Shown piece by piece: positions 16,239-24,839 of a stretch of DNA of 64,000 bases; position 1 is the first letter of the stretch; every line of letters starts with the position of its first letter. The stretch comes from DATFES01 sp035457725 (GTDB lineage Bacteria > Pseudomonadota > Alphaproteobacteria > CACIAM-22H2), in assembly GCA_035457725.1 (NCBI GenBank), contig DATIBC010000008.1, forward strand, positions 71,808 to 135,807, read 5' to 3'. A model generated the notes under the pieces. That model ran no database searches. It had not been told where the DNA came from and saw only the letters and a program-made list of their open reading frames with translations. Made by a program: the position numbers and the translations under genes.

Positions 16239-18173
16239 TCAGGCTCGCGCTGGCTGAGCGGTTTGCGATCGCCCGAGCGCCGCGAGCGCGGTCGTCACGA
16301 TGTGCGCCGCATCGAGCCCGGCGTTCTCGTACTGGCGCTGCGGCGTGTCGTGCTCGATGAAGCGATCGGGAAGAACCATCGGCCGGATCTTGAGGCCGGC
16401 GTCGAGAAAACCAGCGCTCGCCAGCGCATGCAGCACCTGGGTGGCGAAGCCGCCGATCGCCCCTTCCTCGATCGTGATGATCACTTCATGCGACCGCGCT
16501 AGCCGGCAGACAAGATCGACGTCGAGCGGCTTGGCGAAACGCGCATCGGCGACCGTGGTCGCCAGGCCGCGCGCAGCGAGATCGTCGGACGCCTTGAGGC
16601 ATTCGGATAGGCGTGCCCCGAATGACAGCAGCGCCACCTTGGTGCCCTCGCGCAACACGCGGCCTTTGCCGATTTCGATCGCTTCGTTCGGCGACGGCAA
16701 CGCGACGCCAATGCCCTCGCCGCGCGGATAGCGCAGCGCCGATGGGCGATCGTCGATCGTCGCCTGGGTGGCCACCATGCGCACCAGCTCGGCCTCGTCG
16801 GCCGCCGCCATGATGACGATATCCGGAAGACAGCCGAGGTAGGCGATATCGTAGGCGCCAGCGTGCGTCGGGCCATCGGCGCCCACCAGCCCGGCGCGGT
16901 CCATCGCGAAGCGCACCGGCAATCGCTGGATGGCGACGTCGTGGACGACCTGATCGTAGGCCCGCTGCAAAAAGGTCGAATATATGGCGACGAACGGCTT
17001 GTATCCCTCGGCCGCGAGCCCCGCCGCGAAGGTTACGGCATGCTGCTCGGCGATGCCGACATCGAAGCACCGCTTGGGGAAGCGCTCGGCGAAAAGATCG
17101 AGTCCGGTTCCCGACGGCATAGCCGCGGTGATGGCGACGATCTTCTCATCGCGCTCGGCGCACGCAATCAGCGATTCGGCGAAAACCCTGGTGTAGGTCG
17201 GCGCGGCGGCCTTGCTTTTCGCCTGGGCACCGGTCACGACATCGAAGCGCGCCACGGCGTGGTACTTGTCGTCGGCTTCCTGGGCGAACGGATGCCCCAT
17301 TCCCTTCTGCGTCACCACGTGCACCAGCACTGGGCCCGGCTCGACGGAATCGCGGACGTTCTTCAAAATCGGCAGCAAGTGGTCGAGATTGTGGCCGTCG
17401 ATCGGACCGACATAATAGAAGCCGAGCTCTTCGAACAGCGTGCCACCGGTCACCATCCCTCGGGCGAACTCCTCGGCGCGCTCGGCCGCATTCTTCATCG
17501 CCCGCGGAAAGCGCTTTGCCATGTCGCGCGCGATATGGCGCAAGGTTCGATACGGTTTCGATGAAATGAGCCGAGACAGATAGGCGCTCATCGCGCCGAC
17601 CGGCGGTGCGATCGACATATCGTTGTCGTTGAGGACGACGATGAGCCGTGTGTCCATCGACCCGGCGTTGTTCATCGCCTCGTACGCCATGCCAGCGCTC
17701 ATCGCGCCGTCGCCGATCACCGCGATGACGTCGTGCTTCTTGCCGGCGAGGTCGCGCGCCACCGCCATGCCTAGCGCCGCCGAGATCGACGTCGAGCTGT
17801 GCGCCGCGCCGAAGGGATCGAATTCGCTTTCCGCGCGGCGCGTAAATCCCGAAAGCCCTCCGCCCTGGCGCAACGTACGAATTCGCTCGCGCCGTCCGGT
17901 GAGAATTTTGTGCGGATAGGACTGGTGTCCGACGTCCCAGATCAGGCGGGCCTGCGGAGTTTCGAAGACGTGATGGAGCGCCACGGTGAGTTCGACCACG
18001 CCCAGCCCGGCGCCAAGATGGCCGCCGGTCCGGCTAACCGCGTCGATCGTCTCGCGGCGCAGTTCTTCGGCGAGCTGCTTCAGTTGCTCTGCCGACAAGC
18101 CGCGCAGGTCGGCCGGCGTGCGGATGGTATCGAGAAGCGGCGTCGCGCCGGAATTGTGGCCCAGTTCGGACAT
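16239..18173 (-). CDS. dxs: 1-deoxy-D-xylulose-5-phosphate synthase
   Basis: A 644-residue thiamine-diphosphate enzyme. It condenses pyruvate and glyceraldehyde-3-phosphate to DXP, the first step of the MEP isoprenoid pathway. Diagnostic stretches are HLGAGLGVVELTVALHHVF, WDVGHQSYPHKILTGRR, the ThDP motif GDGAMSAGMAYEAMNNAG, AEQHAVTFAAGLA and DRAGLVGADGPTHAGAYD. Length and domain order are normal. It follows ispA by 42 bp on the same strand, so precursor supply and prenyl-chain elongation are co-transcribed, as usual in alphaproteobacteria. Confidence 0.98.
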   Translation of the reverse strand: MSELGHNSGATPLLDTIRTPADLRGLSAEQLKQLAEELRRETIDAVSRTGGHLGAGLGVVELTVALHHVFETPQARLIWDVGHQSYPHKILTGRRERIRTLRQGGGLSGFTRRAESEFDPFGAAHSSTSISAALGMAVARDLAGKKHDVIAVIGDGAMSAGMAYEAMNNAGSMDTRLIVVLNDNDMSIAPPVGAMSAYLSRLISSKPYRTLRHIARDMAKRFPRAMKNAAERAEEFARGMVTGGTLFEELGFYYVGPIDGHNLDHLLPILKNVRDSVEPGPVLVHVVTQKGMGHPFAQEADDKYHAVARFDVVTGAQAKSKAAAPTYTRVFAESLIACAERDEKIVAITAAMPSGTGLDLFAERFPKRCFDVGIAEQHAVTFAAGLAAEGYKPFVAIYSTFLQRAYDQVVHDVAIQRLPVRFAMDRAGLVGADGPTHAGAYDIAYLGCLPDIVIMAAADEAELVRMVATQATIDDRPSALRYPRGEGIGVALPSPNEAIEIGKGRVLREGTKVALLSFGARLSECLKASDDLAARGLATTVADARFAKPLDVDLVCRLARSHEVIITIEEGAIGGFATQVLHALASAGFLDAGLKIRPMVLPDRFIEHDTPQRQYENAGLDAAHIVTTALAALGRSQTAQPARA

Positions 18174-18215
18174 TTGCTCGTCGCCCGGTTTATCGTTAAT
18201 TCACCAAGAATTGGT

Positions 18216-19106
18216 TTACGCACGGCGCTCAACGGTCCAGCCGACGACCGCGCGGAGAAGGTCGGCCTTTTCGCCGAACAAATCAAGATGCGCCGCCGCC
18301 TGCTGGGCGAGAAGCATTGCTTGCGCGCGCGCGCGCTCGGCGCCGAGCACGGCGATGAACGTCGCCTTGCCGCGCTTGGCGTCCTTTGCGGTCCGCTTTC
18401 CGGTCTCGGCCGACGAACCTTCGGCGTCAAGCAGATCGTCGGCCATCTGGAAGGCGAGGCCCAGATCGTGCGCAAATCCGATGAGGGCGTGGCGCGCCGA
18501 CGGCGGCGCCTTGCCGAGAATCGCCCCCGCCTCGCAGGCGAAAGCGATAAGCGCGCCCGTCTTGAGCCGCTGCAGGCGGGTGATGGCGCCGATATCGAGC
18601 GATCGGGTCTCGGCGAGAAGGTCAATCATTTGCCCGCCGGCCATGCCTTCGGCTCCGGCGGCGCGCGCGAGCGCGAGCACAAGGTCGCCGCGAACCTGCG
18701 GATCGGCGTGCGTGAGCGGATCGGCTAAAACTTCGAACGCGGTGGTAAGCAGTGCGTCACCGGCGAGGATCGCCGTCGCCTCGTCGAATTCCTTATGCGT
18801 CGTTGGACGGCCGCGGCGCATGTCGTCGTCGTCCATCGCCGGGAGGTCGTCGTGGATCAGCGAATAGCAGTGGACCATTTCGAGCGCCGCCGCAGCGCGC
18901 AACGCGCACGCCTCGGCGACAAGAAACATTCGCGCGCTCTCGAGCAGCAGAAACGGCCGAAATCGCTTACCCCCGCCGAGCGTCGCATAGCGCATCGCCT
19001 CGAACAGACGCGTTTCGATGCCGCCCTGCCGCGGCAGTAGCGCGTCGAGCGCGTCGCCAACCTTGGCGGCGGCGTCCGCCATCGCCTCCGTGAGCGTCGG
19101 ATGCAC
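18216..19106 (-). CDS. ispA: Polyprenyl synthetase / (2E,6E)-farnesyl diphosphate synthase
   Basis: A 296-residue all-helical prenyltransferase that joins isopentenyl diphosphate to allylic diphosphates. The first aspartate-rich motif HDDLPAMDDDD covers residues 85-95 and carries the two-residue insertion (Pro-Ala) typical of bacterial short-chain farnesyl/geranylgeranyl synthases. The second motif MADDLLD is near residue 226. GGGKRFRP near residue 45 binds isopentenyl diphosphate. It lies between xseB (6 bp gap) and dxs, the standard alphaproteobacterial order. Exact chain length (C15 or C20) is an inference. Confidence 0.95.
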   Translation of the reverse strand: MHPTLTEAMADAAAKVGDALDALLPRQGGIETRLFEAMRYATLGGGKRFRPFLLLESARMFLVAEACALRAAAALEMVHCYSLIHDDLPAMDDDDMRRGRPTTHKEFDEATAILAGDALLTTAFEVLADPLTHADPQVRGDLVLALARAAGAEGMAGGQMIDLLAETRSLDIGAITRLQRLKTGALIAFACEAGAILGKAPPSARHALIGFAHDLGLAFQMADDLLDAEGSSAETGKRTAKDAKRGKATFIAVLGAERARAQAMLLAQQAAAHLDLFGEKADLLRAVVGWTVERRA

Positions 19107-19112
19107 CTGAAG

Positions 19113-19364
19113 TCAGCCCAGGGTCGTCGGCTCGGCCTTGAGAGTGCCATCGGGCCCCAGCGCGATCTTTTCGATCTTGCCTTGGGCTTCGGCGAGCTTG
19201 CGCTCGCAATGCCGCTTGAGCGCCGCGCCGCGCTCGTAGGCCTTGATGGCGTCGTCGAGTTTCGCCTTGCCGCCTTCGAGCGCGTTGACGATCTGCTCGA
19301 GCTCCTTGAGCGCATCTTCGAAACTGAGCTTGGCAATGTCGGCGGGAATCGGCGATTCGGCCAT
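19113..19364 (-). CDS. xseB: Exodeoxyribonuclease VII small subunit
   Basis: An 83-residue helical protein with the XseB core LSFEDALKELEQIVNALEGG, then LDDAIKAYERGAALKRHC and KLAEAQGKIEKI. The small subunit assembles in several copies on XseA to form a single-strand-specific exonuclease. xseA is not in this window. The ATG at 19364 was chosen because GAGGAG precedes it and the family starts near SFEDAL. The open frame upstream to 19523 has no family content. It is the first gene of the xseB-ispA-dxs unit and diverges from paaG across 152 bp. Confidence 0.93.
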   Translation of the reverse strand: MAESPIPADIAKLSFEDALKELEQIVNALEGGKAKLDDAIKAYERGAALKRHCERKLAEAQGKIEKIALGPDGTLKAEPTTLG

Positions 19365-19516
19365 GGCGATCTCCTCGGGCGCGGCGAGTTTACGGGAGGT
19401 ACCGGGGGCGAACAAGCGTGCCCGCCGCCCATTGCCCTCCCCCGGCCGAGGCGGCATAGTCGCCCTCGCGGCCGCGGCGCGCGGCTGCGTCAGGGCAAGG
19501 AAATCCCTACGGTCCA

Positions 19517-20293
19517 ATGACATACCAGACGATACAGTTCGCGCTCGACGATGGCGTGGCGAAGATTACGTTGAACCGCCCCGACCGGCTCAACGCCTTC
19601 ACTCCGGAGATGCATCGTGAGTTGAAGGACGCACTCGCGCGTGCGGCCCAAGACGCCCGTGCCGTGCTGTTGACGGGCGCTGGCCGCGGCTTCTGCGCCG
19701 GCCAGGACCTGAGCCAGCGCCGCGGCAATGACGTTCCCGACCTCGGCGCGACGATCCACGATCTCTACAATCCGCTGATCCGCGCCATGCGCGCGCTCGA
19801 GATGCCCATCGTCGCTGCGGTTAACGGCGTCGCCGCCGGCGCCGGGATGAGTCTGGCGCTTGCTTCCGATATCGCACTGGCCGCGCGTAGCGCGACCTTC
19901 CTGCAGGCCTTCGTCAAGGTCGGCCTGGTTCCCGATTCGGGCAGCACGTATTTTCTGCCTCGCCTCGCCGGCATCGCGCGGGCGCGGGCACTCGCCATGC
20001 TCGGCGAAAAGATCACCGCCGAAGAGGCGGCTTCGTGGGGCCTGATATGGAAGGTTGTCGACGACGACCAGCTGTTGGCCGAGGCTCTGCGATTGGCGCG
20101 GCACTTGGCGACGCAGCCAACGCGCGCGTTGGCGCTGATCAAGCGGGCGTTCAACGCGACGCTGACCAACGATCTCGACGCTCAGCTCGACCTTGAACGC
20201 GACTTGCAACGCATCGCCGGCATGACTGACGACTATCGCGAGGGAGTCGCAGCGTTCTTCGAAAAGCGCCCACCTCGTTTCGTCGGGCGTTGA
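19517..20293 (+). CDS. paaG: 2-(1,2-epoxy-1,2-dihydrophenyl)acetyl-CoA isomerase (PaaG)
   Basis: A 258-residue crotonase-fold protein. Landmarks are LNRPDRLNAFTPEMH near the N-terminus, GAGRGFCAGQDLSQR (oxyanion-hole region), then VAAVNGVAAGAGMSLALASD and KVGLVPDSGSTYFLPRL. The GQDLSQR and VPDSG signatures match PaaG, which converts the ring epoxide of phenylacetyl-CoA to an oxepin in aerobic phenylacetate degradation. Other enoyl-CoA hydratases share the fold, but the neighbouring paaH, paaI and paaJ genes support this call. It opens the operon. Confidence 0.9.
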   Translation: MTYQTIQFALDDGVAKITLNRPDRLNAFTPEMHRELKDALARAAQDARAVLLTGAGRGFCAGQDLSQRRGNDVPDLGATIHDLYNPLIRAMRALEMPIVAAVNGVAAGAGMSLALASDIALAARSATFLQAFVKVGLVPDSGSTYFLPRLAGIARARALAMLGEKITAEEAASWGLIWKVVDDDQLLAEALRLARHLATQPTRALALIKRAFNATLTNDLDAQLDLERDLQRIAGMTDDYREGVAAFFEKRPPRFVGR

Positions 20294-20305
20294 AGCGGCT
20301 CGACG

Positions 20306-21823
20306 ATGACGGCTCTGGCGCAGGACAAGATCGTCGCGGTTGTCGGGGCCGGCGCCATGGGCGCCGGGATCGCCCAAGTGGCGGCGACCATGGGGCATCA
20401 GGTGCTGCTCTTCGACTCGGACCCGCAAGCGCCAGGACGAGCGATCGCCGCGATCGATAAATTCCTCGACGCCGCCGTCGTCAGGGGCAGGATCGGCGCA
20501 GCGCAGCGCACGGCGGTCGTCGACCGGATCAAGCCATGCGCCACGCTCGCCGACCTCGGCGGCGCGGCGCTCGTCGTCGAGGCGGTGGTCGAAGACCTTC
20601 GCGTCAAGCAAAAGCTGTTCGGCGATCTCGAAAAATTCATGAGCCCCGAGGCGATTCTTGCCACCAATACATCGTCGCTTTCGATCACCGCCATCGGCCG
20701 GCATCTGGAGCGCCCCGAACGCGCCGTTGGCATGCATTTCTTCAATCCGGCGCCGATCCTGCCGCTGGTCGAGGTCGTCAGCGGGCTCGACACTGCGCCG
20801 GAAGTCGCGACGACCGTGTTCGATACGGCGAAGGCTTGGGGCAAGCGGCCGGTGCATTGCCGCTCGACGCCGGGATTCATCGTCAATCGTTGCGCCCGGC
20901 CGTTTTATGCCGAAGGGCTGCGACTGCTCGCCGAGAGGGCGGTCGATCCTTCGACGCTCGATGGCGTAATGCGCGAGGTTGGCGGCTTTCGCATGGGTCC
21001 ATGCGAGTTGATGGATCTGATCGGGAACGACGTGAATTTCGCCGTGACGCGGGTGATCCACGCCGCGTTCTTCGGCGACCCACGCTATCAACCTTCGCTC
21101 GTCCAGCAAACGTTGGTCGACGCCGGGCGGTTCGGACGCAAGTCCGGCCGCGGCTTCTATGATTACCGGCCTGGCACGGCCAATCCGCCGCCGGCGACTG
21201 CACCCGCCGCGCCACGGCCGAATCGGGCGATCATCGAAGGTCATCTTGGCCCTGCCGAGGCGCTCGTGGCACGGATCGAGCGAGCCGGGATCGCCCACAC
21301 GCGCAGCGAAAGTCGCGACGGCGATGGCGCCATCGTTCTCGACGGCGCCGTTCTTCGGCTGACCGATGGGCGGACGGCGACGATGCGGGCGGCCACGCAT
21401 GAGCGCGATCTCGTTCTGTTCGACCTAGCGTTCGACTACGGCCAAGCCAAGCGCATCGCCGTGGCGGCGGCCGATCAGGCGCGTGCAGCGGCGCGCGAGA
21501 CCGCCGCAGGGTTTTTTCAAGCGCTTGGAATGGCGGTATCGCCGATCGACGACGTGCCGGGCCTTGTCATCATGCGAACCGTGGCGATGCTGGCGAACGA
21601 GGCCATGGACGCGGTTCAGGCCGGGGTGGCGAGTCCCGAGGACGTCGATTTGGCGATGACGAACGGCGTCAATTATCCGCGCGGGCCGTTCGCCTGGGCG
21701 GAGGCGGTCGGCCTGCAACGCCTGTTGTCGGTGGTCGACCATTTGGCGGACCATTACGGCGAGGATCGCTACCGGGCGAGCCCGCGGCTGCGTCGGCTCG
21801 TCGCCGGAAGCGTGAACCCATGA
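20306..21823 (+). CDS. paaH: 3-hydroxyacyl-CoA dehydrogenase of the phenylacetate pathway (PaaH/PaaC)
   Basis: A 505-residue protein. The NAD-binding domain comes first (VVGAGAMGAGIAQVAATMGH, residues ~11-30), with TNTSSLSITAI and FFNPAPILPLVEVV catalytic-region motifs. The first C-terminal dimerisation domain (GFIVNRCARPFY...GPCELMDLIGNDV) is followed by a linker and a second 3HCDH domain ending NYPRGPFAWAE. This double-domain layout is that of PaaH, which oxidises 3-hydroxyadipyl-CoA to 3-oxoadipyl-CoA. Its TGA overlaps the paaI ATG (ATGA). Confidence 0.92.
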   Translation: MTALAQDKIVAVVGAGAMGAGIAQVAATMGHQVLLFDSDPQAPGRAIAAIDKFLDAAVVRGRIGAAQRTAVVDRIKPCATLADLGGAALVVEAVVEDLRVKQKLFGDLEKFMSPEAILATNTSSLSITAIGRHLERPERAVGMHFFNPAPILPLVEVVSGLDTAPEVATTVFDTAKAWGKRPVHCRSTPGFIVNRCARPFYAEGLRLLAERAVDPSTLDGVMREVGGFRMGPCELMDLIGNDVNFAVTRVIHAAFFGDPRYQPSLVQQTLVDAGRFGRKSGRGFYDYRPGTANPPPATAPAAPRPNRAIIEGHLGPAEALVARIERAGIAHTRSESRDGDGAIVLDGAVLRLTDGRTATMRAATHERDLVLFDLAFDYGQAKRIAVAAADQARAAARETAAGFFQALGMAVSPIDDVPGLVIMRTVAMLANEAMDAVQAGVASPEDVDLAMTNGVNYPRGPFAWAEAVGLQRLLSVVDHLADHYGEDRYRASPRLRRLVAGSVNP

Positions 21824-22269
21824 CGTCGGGCGCCGATCGGATCGCTGCGGCGGTCGGGCAAGGCATGTTCAGGCGCGATCGCGCCGCTCAAGCGCTCGGA
21901 ATCGAACTCATCGAAACCCGGAGCGGCTTCGCGCGCATGACGATGAAAGTCCGGCCCGACATGGTCAATGGTCATGATATCTGCCACGGTGGGCTGATTT
22001 TCACGCTGGCCGATACCGCTTTCGCTTACGCTTGCAATTCCGGCAACAAATCGACTGTGGCTCAGTCCTGCGTGGTCACGTTCATTGCGGCGGCGCGAAC
22101 GGGAGATGTGCTGACCGCCACCGCGATCGAGCGCAACCGCACCCAACGGACCGGCCTCACCGACATCGATGTCACCGACCAGAGCGGCAAGCTGATCGCC
22201 GTCGTTCGCGGTCACTCCTATCAGATCAAGGGCGAGGTCATTCCAGGCCTCGGGAGCGTAGAGCGATGA
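21820..22269 (+). CDS. paaI: Hydroxyphenylacetyl-CoA thioesterase (PaaI)
   Basis: A 149-residue hotdog-fold thioesterase. The motif VRPDMVNGHDICHGGLIFTL contains the catalytic loop (N-G-H-x-x-x-H-G-G), followed by ADTAFAYACNS. PaaI rescues CoA from dead-end ring-hydroxylated intermediates of phenylacetate degradation. It is coupled to both neighbours by ATGA overlaps (21820-21823 with paaH, 22266-22269 with the thiolase), which fixes its start and stop context. Confidence 0.93.
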   Translation: MTSGADRIAAAVGQGMFRRDRAAQALGIELIETRSGFARMTMKVRPDMVNGHDICHGGLIFTLADTAFAYACNSGNKSTVAQSCVVTFIAAARTGDVLTATAIERNRTQRTGLTDIDVTDQSGKLIAVVRGHSYQIKGEVIPGLGSVER

Positions 22270-23468
22270 ACGAAGCTTATGTCTGCGACGCCGTCCGCAC
22301 GCCGATCGGCCGATATGCCGGATCGCTCGCCACGGTGCGGACCGACGACCTCGCCGCGGCGCCGCTCAAGGCGCTGATCGCAAGAAATCCGAAAATCGAC
22401 TGGGCGCGCGTCGACGACGTGATCTATGGCTGCGCCAATCAGGCCGGCGAGGACAATCGGAACGTCGCGCGCATGGCCACCTTGCTCGCCGGTCTTCCCT
22501 TCGAGGTGCCGGGATCGACGATCAATCGGCTGTGCGGCTCGGGCATGGATGCGGTGGCGTCGGCGGCGCGGGCAATCAAGACCGGCGAAGCGGAGCTGAT
22601 GATCGCCGGTGGCGTGGAAAGTATGTCGCGCTCGCCCTTCGTCATGGCCAAGGCCGAAACGGCGTTCTCGCGCGAGGCGCAGATCTACGACACGACGATC
22701 GGCTGGCGCTTCGTCAATCCGGCGATGAAGCAGCTTTTCGGCACTGATTCGATGCCGGAGACCGCCGAGAACGTCGCTGCCGAGTTCCACATCGGCCGCG
22801 GCGACCAGGACGCGTTTGCGATGCGCAGCCAGGCCCGCGCCGCGGCGGCGCAGAAAAACGGCCGGCTGGCCCAGGAGATCGTGTCAGTGACCGTCGCCAA
22901 GGGGCGCGGCGAGACGGCGCAAGTCGACAAGGACGAGCACCCGCGCGAGACCTCACTCGAACAACTCGCCAAGCTCGGGGCCCCTTTCCGTGCCGGCGGA
23001 ACGGTCACGGCGGGCAACGCGTCGGGCGTCAATGACGGCGCCTGCGCGATCGTCGTCGCCTCGCATCGCGCGGCGAAAGCGCATGGTCTGACGCCGCGCG
23101 CCCGCATCCTCGCGTCCGCCACTGCCGGCGTACCGCCGCGGATCATGGGCATGGGTCCGGCGCCGGCGAGCCGCAAGGTCCTGGCCAAGGCTGGTCTTGA
23201 GCTCGATCAGATGGAGATCATCGAGCTCAACGAGGCGTTCGCCGCGCAAGCGCTCGCCGTGTTGCGCGATCTCGGCATCGCCGACGACGCGCCGCACGTC
23301 AATCCGAATGGTGGAGCCATTGCGCTCGGCCACCCGCTCGGCATGTCGGGCGCCCGGTTGGTCATGACGGCGGCGCAGGAGTTGCAGAACACGGGAAAGC
23401 GCTACGCGCTGTGCACGATGTGCATCGGCGTGGGTCAAGGCATCGCTCTGATCCTCGAGCGGGTATGA
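22266..23468 (+). CDS. paaJ: 3-oxoadipyl-CoA thiolase (PaaJ/PcaF)
   Basis: A 400-residue thiolase that cleaves 3-oxoadipyl-CoA to succinyl-CoA and acetyl-CoA, the last step of the phenylacetate and beta-ketoadipate routes. The start MNEAYVCDAVRTPIGRY is typical. The acyl-carrier Cys lies in TINRLCGSGMDAV. The catalytic His/Cys pairs lie in NPNGGAIALGHPLGMSGAR and CTMCIGVGQG. The ATG overlaps the paaI stop (ATGA), and the open frame upstream of it is only the paaI shadow. It ends at the start of the DUF1194 gene. Confidence 0.94.
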   Translation: MNEAYVCDAVRTPIGRYAGSLATVRTDDLAAAPLKALIARNPKIDWARVDDVIYGCANQAGEDNRNVARMATLLAGLPFEVPGSTINRLCGSGMDAVASAARAIKTGEAELMIAGGVESMSRSPFVMAKAETAFSREAQIYDTTIGWRFVNPAMKQLFGTDSMPETAENVAAEFHIGRGDQDAFAMRSQARAAAAQKNGRLAQEIVSVTVAKGRGETAQVDKDEHPRETSLEQLAKLGAPFRAGGTVTAGNASGVNDGACAIVVASHRAAKAHGLTPRARILASATAGVPPRIMGMGPAPASRKVLAKAGLELDQMEIIELNEAFAAQALAVLRDLGIADDAPHVNPNGGAIALGHPLGMSGARLVMTAAQELQNTGKRYALCTMCIGVGQGIALILERV

Positions 23469-23479
23469 TCGGAGAGACC

Positions 23480-24250
23480 ATGCGTCGCGCGGCGATAGCG
23501 ATTCTGGGCCTCATCGCCGCGCTGCGCGCCGCTGCGCCCGTAGGCGCCCAACCCGTCGACCTTCTGCTCGTGCTCGCCGTCGACGGGTCGGGAAGCATCG
23601 ACGAAGAGGAGTTTCGCTTTCAGCGCGAGGGATATGCGGCCGCGCTGACGCATCCCCAGGTGCTTCGCGCAATCCGCAGCGGCGAGCGGCGCGCCATCGG
23701 CATCCTGTTCCTCGAATGGGGCTCGCCAGGCGAGGCGAAGGTGGTCGTCGATTGGACGCGAGTGGGCGACGAGGCCTCGGCCGAGACGTTCGCGGCGCGC
23801 GTACTGGCAGCGCCTCGCACATATCAGACCTGGAACGCCATCGGCGATGCGATCATGCTCGGCGTGACAACGATCAAGGGCGCGCCGTTCGAATCGACGC
23901 GGGCTGTTATCGATATCTCGGGCGACGGTCCGGACATGCGAAGCGCAGTTCCGGCGCCGGCGGCCCGCGATATCGCAGTGGCTGAGGGCATCACTGTCAA
24001 CGCGTTGGCGATCCTTAATCGCGGCGGCGGCGCCGCGCGCGCCAATCTCGACGAGCATTATCGCCAGGCGGTCATCGGCGGTCCCGGCGCTTTCGTAATC
24101 ACCGCCGACGATTACCCGTCGTTCGCCCACGCCATATTCAACAAGCTTGTCCGCGAAATCGCTGGATCGGACCGTGATGGCGTGGTCCTAGCAAACGATG
24201 GATTCATGACGAACGGCAAGACTCAAAATCGCCAAGGTGGCGACAAATGA
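23480..24250 (+). CDS. DUF1194 (von Willebrand A-like) secreted protein
   Basis: A 256-residue protein with a cleavable signal peptide (MRRAAIAILGLIAALRAA, then a VGAQ-P cleavage region) and a vWA-like fold. The MIDAS-type motif is LAVDGSGSIDEEE (D-x-S-x-S), with a second acidic element ISGDGPDMR near the middle. DUF1194 proteins are predicted periplasmic and of unknown role. The ATG at 23480 follows GGAGAG closely and gives a clean signal peptide. An alternative ATG at 23465 overlaps the paaJ stop (ATGA). Its own TGA overlaps the start of the pseudogene. Confidence 0.8.
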   Translation: MRRAAIAILGLIAALRAAAPVGAQPVDLLLVLAVDGSGSIDEEEFRFQREGYAAALTHPQVLRAIRSGERRAIGILFLEWGSPGEAKVVVDWTRVGDEASAETFAARVLAAPRTYQTWNAIGDAIMLGVTTIKGAPFESTRAVIDISGDGPDMRSAVPAPAARDIAVAEGITVNALAILNRGGGAARANLDEHYRQAVIGGPGAFVITADDYPSFAHAIFNKLVREIAGSDRDGVVLANDGFMTNGKTQNRQGGDK

Positions 24251-24649
24251 GCGCTCCGCTGGTCGAACCGTCGGCGGCGGCCGACGCGACCGCAAAACAG
24301 ATCGTCGGTTCTGCCTATCAGGTGCACATGACACGCGGGCCGGCTTGCTTGAAAGCATATATGAAGCTTGTCTTGCCCATGAATTGACAACGCGTGCCAT
24401 CCCGATTGCCCGCCAGGTAGCTGTTCCCATTCGGCATGGCAAACTCATCTTGGATGGGGGCTTTGATTTGGTCTCATCGTCGACAAGCAAGTAGTAGTTG
24501 AATCGAAGGCGGTCGATCGATTGCTTCCTGTCCGTCGGGCGCAGATGCTCACATATCCGAAGCTTTCGGAGCTGAGGCTTGGGTTGTTGATCAAATTCAA
24601 CATTGGGCGGATAAAGGACAGTTTTCAGCGGCTCGCTCCCGGGACGTAA
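24247..24649 (+). pseudogene. Frameshifted GxxExxY-family protein gene
   Basis: Three reading frames joined in order give a complete GxxExxY protein. First, ATG at 24247 reads ATAKQIVGSAYQVHMTRGP. After a one-base loss near 24341, the frame reads GLLESIYEACLAHELTTRAI and then QVAVPIRHGKLILDGGFDL. After a second one-base loss near 24473, it reads IVDKQVVVESKAVDRLLPV and LGLLIKFNIGRIKDSFQRL, ending in TAA at 24647-24649. The G-LLES-IY-E core and K-A-V/L-L-I-K-F-N ending are the family's marks. With both bases restored the length is 134 codons plus stop. Function of the family is unknown. Lower GC than its neighbours suggests acquisition. Confidence 0.82.
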
Positions 24650-24839
24650 TGGCCCGCGTGCCTGGCACCGTTGAGTCTTGGCGGTTGAGCTAATCGACGC
24701 TCATCGATTTTATAGAATTACTGAACGAATGAGGCAGACGGTGACGAGAACAAGTCGACGACCAACGACATTGAAGAAAGATCGCAGGGGACGGGTCAAA
24801 AGAGTCGGGTTCAGGCTGATCAAACGCGCGCCGCGCACG

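Noticed and set aside
19365..19523. Tat-like start (MSLDRRDFLALT) in frame upstream of xseB
   Set aside because: The stretch leads into a cytosolic nuclease subunit, which makes a signal meaningless; a proper ribosome site and family start exist at 19364.
19490..21400. 636-codon minus-strand open frame across paaG and paaH
   Set aside because: It lies fully opposite two well-supported paa genes, with no recognisable domain.
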